DNA from: Planctomycetaceae bacterium UBA6172
GTDB taxonomy: Bacteria; Planctomycetota; Planctomycetia; Pirellulales; Pirellulaceae
DNA: 8,813 nucleotides
Assembly (NCBI GenBank): GCA_002422955.1
Contig: DITY01000347.1
Location: 10,927 to 19,739 of the forward strand
Direction of reading: 5' to 3'
Shown here in pieces: positions 7,033 through 8,813 of the stretch (position 1 is its first letter; each line of letters begins with the position of its first letter). The translations under genes and the position numbers were made by a program. The notes beneath the pieces are model-generated. The model did no database searches and was not told the origin of the DNA. It worked only from the letters and a program-made list of their open reading frames with translations.

Positions 7033-8748
7033 TCAATACAGGACGATCGCCCGTCCTGGACCGCCGTGGCAGTCACGAACTTTGACCGCGGCAAACAGAA
7101 AGTAGGCATTGTTGGGAATTTTGCCGACATTCACCAGCATTTCGACCCCGACCATTTCCTGGGTGCCCAAAGACCAGTAGGTCATCAGGGCACGCCGCGG
7201 ATCGACGCCACCCAGGTCCGGGGCATCGGTGGCGACGCAGCGAATTCCCCGGCCCTTGAGAAAATGGATCGTCTCCGGCCCCGGCGCCGGCCAGCCTTCC
7301 GCTTTTCCGGTGAGTGGATTTTGCCACATCTCGGCATCCGCCGGAGCCGCCCGAAAATACTTGTCCGTGTGCCCGGTCTGAAAAATGACCACATCGCCCG
7401 GATTGAGTTGCCCATGCCGAGCCTCAAATGCGAGAACGTGGTCGATCCTAATTTCCGGTGACGCCGGCCATTCTTGCGATTTCGTCGTGCCGATCAGCGA
7501 AGTGACGTCGATCACGCGGGCTTCACCGCAGGTCCAGTCCAGCGGGACCTGTTCGGTAGTCAGCGAACTGATGCCCCGTTTCCCAAACCGCGCTTCATAT
7601 TCTTCGAGCCACCCTCGCACCTCGGGCGCGTAGGGAATCGCCTGGCTGTCGGGCGGCAGGGCGAATGCGGGAGGCACCAGGTGGGTCCCGGACATCGAAT
7701 CCATCAGATGCCCGTGATGCCACATGTCGAGGTAATCGGAATAAAGGAAATCGACCTTCAAATAGGTCTGTCGATGATCCCCCGTCCTCACTCCTGGCGA
7801 TGTCACCGGAAATTCGGGTGACAGTGTCGGCGACAAGTCGATCGCGCGCTCATTTCGGCAAGCATCAATCAATCGTCGCGGCAAATCTCCACCGACAATC
7901 GAAAACGCTCGACCTTCGCTATAGGGCCCATCCTTATGCTTAGGGGCCAGCAGGCAGTAGAACCCACCGGTCGGCGGCAAGGCCCCCAAGTTCGTAGCCC
8001 CCTCGGTCCAAATCATTCCATGCTTCAATCCGGCGTAATGAGTCGGCTCGGCCAGATTGGGCAAGGGCCCCATGCTGGCGCTATCCGTACCGAGGGTCAT
8101 GACCTTGCGAGTCGCGAGAAACTCCATGCATTCCGGACTGGGATCGGGGTAGCCCGGAGCTTTGCGATCGAGAATATCGGCAATGAAACGGCGGCCTGCT
8201 GGGAGCGGCTGATAATAGCGATCCGAGAAATCGCTACGAAAAAGCACGACATCGCCAAACCGCAACCGGCGGTGCTGCTGCTCAAAACGTTCCACGTGAG
8301 CCGGTTGCACCAGCGGACTGATTCCATTGGGCGATTGATCCAGCAGCTCGCGGATGTCAACAACGCAAGCTTCTCCGCCGAACTGCCAGGCCGCAATCTT
8401 ATCAGTGTATGCCAACCCAAGCGGTCCGGACTTTTCGCGATTCAAGTCGGGACGAGCAACCGAATGCGGGGGAACATCCAACTGGGTGCCCGTATTCCCA
8501 TCGATCAATAGCACGTCGACGTTGTAGGCCGAATCGGGTCCGATGGTCCGCTGGCGGGAAATTTGAAAACGCGGGAACGGATATGAAGGCCAGGTACAGG
8601 GATACTCGGGAGCGATCAGCAGCGAATGATCGATGAACCGGGATTCATCTGCCAACGCCTGCGATCGAGCAGAAGCCAGCGTGCCGACCACACCGAGCGC
8701 CGCCAAGAAATAACCAAGGGCTGACCGACTCGGACGCAAACACTTCAT
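7033..8748 (-). CDS. Exported tandem two-domain cyclase-family protein (PF04199-like)
   Basis: With the ATG at 8746-8748 this is a 571-residue protein. The open frame extends to a TTG at 8793, but the ATG has AGGTG 7 nt upstream and gives a better signal peptide: basic start, hydrophobic ALGYFLAALGVVGTLA, probable cleavage after SQALA (residue 33). The mature protein is two diverged copies of one domain, about 38-285 and 300-571. Paired segments include GEACVVDIRELL with GEARVIDVTSLI, FGDVVLFRSDFSDRYY with PGDVVIFQTGHTDKYF, and GYPDPSPECMEFL with GWPAPGPETIHFL. The family (kynurenine formamidase, isatin hydrolase and relatives) uses an HxGTHxDxPxH metal motif. Half 1 has NTGTQLDVPPH (85-95) and half 2 has MSGTHLVPPAF (352-362), so neither is canonical. 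It is probably a periplasmic amide, lactone or ester hydrolase, or a degenerate binding protein. Kynurenine formamidase activity should not be assumed. It heads the visible cluster. Confidence 0.88.
   Translation of the reverse strand: MKCLRPSRSALGYFLAALGVVGTLASARSQALADESRFIDHSLLIAPEYPCTWPSYPFPRFQISRQRTIGPDSAYNVDVLLIDGNTGTQLDVPPHSVARPDLNREKSGPLGLAYTDKIAAWQFGGEACVVDIRELLDQSPNGISPLVQPAHVERFEQQHRRLRFGDVVLFRSDFSDRYYQPLPAGRRFIADILDRKAPGYPDPSPECMEFLATRKVMTLGTDSASMGPLPNLAEPTHYAGLKHGMIWTEGATNLGALPPTGGFYCLLAPKHKDGPYSEGRAFSIVGGDLPRRLIDACRNERAIDLSPTLSPEFPVTSPGVRTGDHRQTYLKVDFLYSDYLDMWHHGHLMDSMSGTHLVPPAFALPPDSQAIPYAPEVRGWLEEYEARFGKRGISSLTTEQVPLDWTCGEARVIDVTSLIGTTKSQEWPASPEIRIDHVLAFEARHGQLNPGDVVIFQTGHTDKYFRAAPADAEMWQNPLTGKAEGWPAPGPETIHFLKGRGIRCVATDAPDLGGVDPRRALMTYWSLGTQEMVGVEMLVNVGKIPNNAYFLFAAVKVRDCHGGPGRAIVLY
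7039..7058 (-). other. Inverted repeat at the 3' end of the cyclase gene
   Basis: CAGGACG (7039-7045) and CGTCCTG (7052-7058) form a perfect 7-bp inverted repeat around a 6-nt loop within the last codons of the cyclase-like gene. On the coding strand it is followed by TATTGAAAGC, not a T-run, so it is weak as a terminator. It may contribute to mRNA structure with the hairpins just downstream. Confidence 0.3.
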
Positions 8749-8813
8749 CGCGGAGCACCTGCGGAGGAGCGAAAAACGGCTAAGCGACAACAAAGGGACT
8801 TAGAATAACCTTC

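Noticed and set aside
7033..8748. Naming the cyclase-like gene kynB (kynurenine formamidase)
   Set aside because: The active-site motif is non-canonical in both halves, the protein is exported and double length, and no other kynurenine-pathway genes are nearby.
8749..8793. N-terminal extension of the cyclase-like gene to a TTG codon at 8793
   Set aside because: The ATG at 8748 has a better-placed AGGTG and gives a normal signal peptide; the extension adds 15 residues with no evident role.

Overview
The window reads as part of a planctomycete chromosome, probably of the Pirellula/Rhodopirellula type. The strongest argument is the large protein at 87-3065, which has the PSCyt1 - DUF1549 - DUF1553 layout that is typical of Planctomycetes and a few relatives. 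Strong Shine-Dalgarno sequences are also rare here, which fits the phylum. All six genes lie on the minus strand, so transcription runs from high to low coordinates. No tRNA, rRNA, CRISPR array, insertion sequence or phage gene was seen, and no gap between genes exceeds about 175 bases.

In transcription order the genes are: (1) an exported protein made of two fused cyclase-family (PF04199) domains, 7033-8748; (2) an MFS transporter of the anion:cation symporter (ACS) type, 5666-6946; (3) an SDR-family oxidoreductase starting 10 nt after the transporter stop, 4822-5655; (4) a small single-domain cupin, 4280-4705; (5) a class I transaldolase, 3238-4203; (6) the exported cytochrome-c-like DUF1549/DUF1553 protein with a golvesin-like domain, 87-3065. 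The window ends 86 bases past gene 6, before any next gene is visible.

Genes 1-4 look like a small-molecule catabolic module. A periplasmic hydrolase-like protein could process a compound, the ACS permease could import an organic acid, the SDR could oxidise or reduce it, and the cupin could isomerise or otherwise modify it. This is inference from family membership and gene order; the substrate cannot be read from the sequence. Transaldolase is a complete pentose phosphate enzyme that may only be a neighbour. The last gene belongs to a planctomycete family of unclear function often found near polymer-degradation genes.

The most unusual points are these. The two cyclase halves each keep different parts of the metal/active-site motif. 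The SDR has methionine where the catalytic lysine of YxxxK should be. A golvesin-like beta domain sits between two predicted helical arms inside the DUF1549/DUF1553 protein. Several alternative hairpins lie at the junction between the cyclase and transporter genes.
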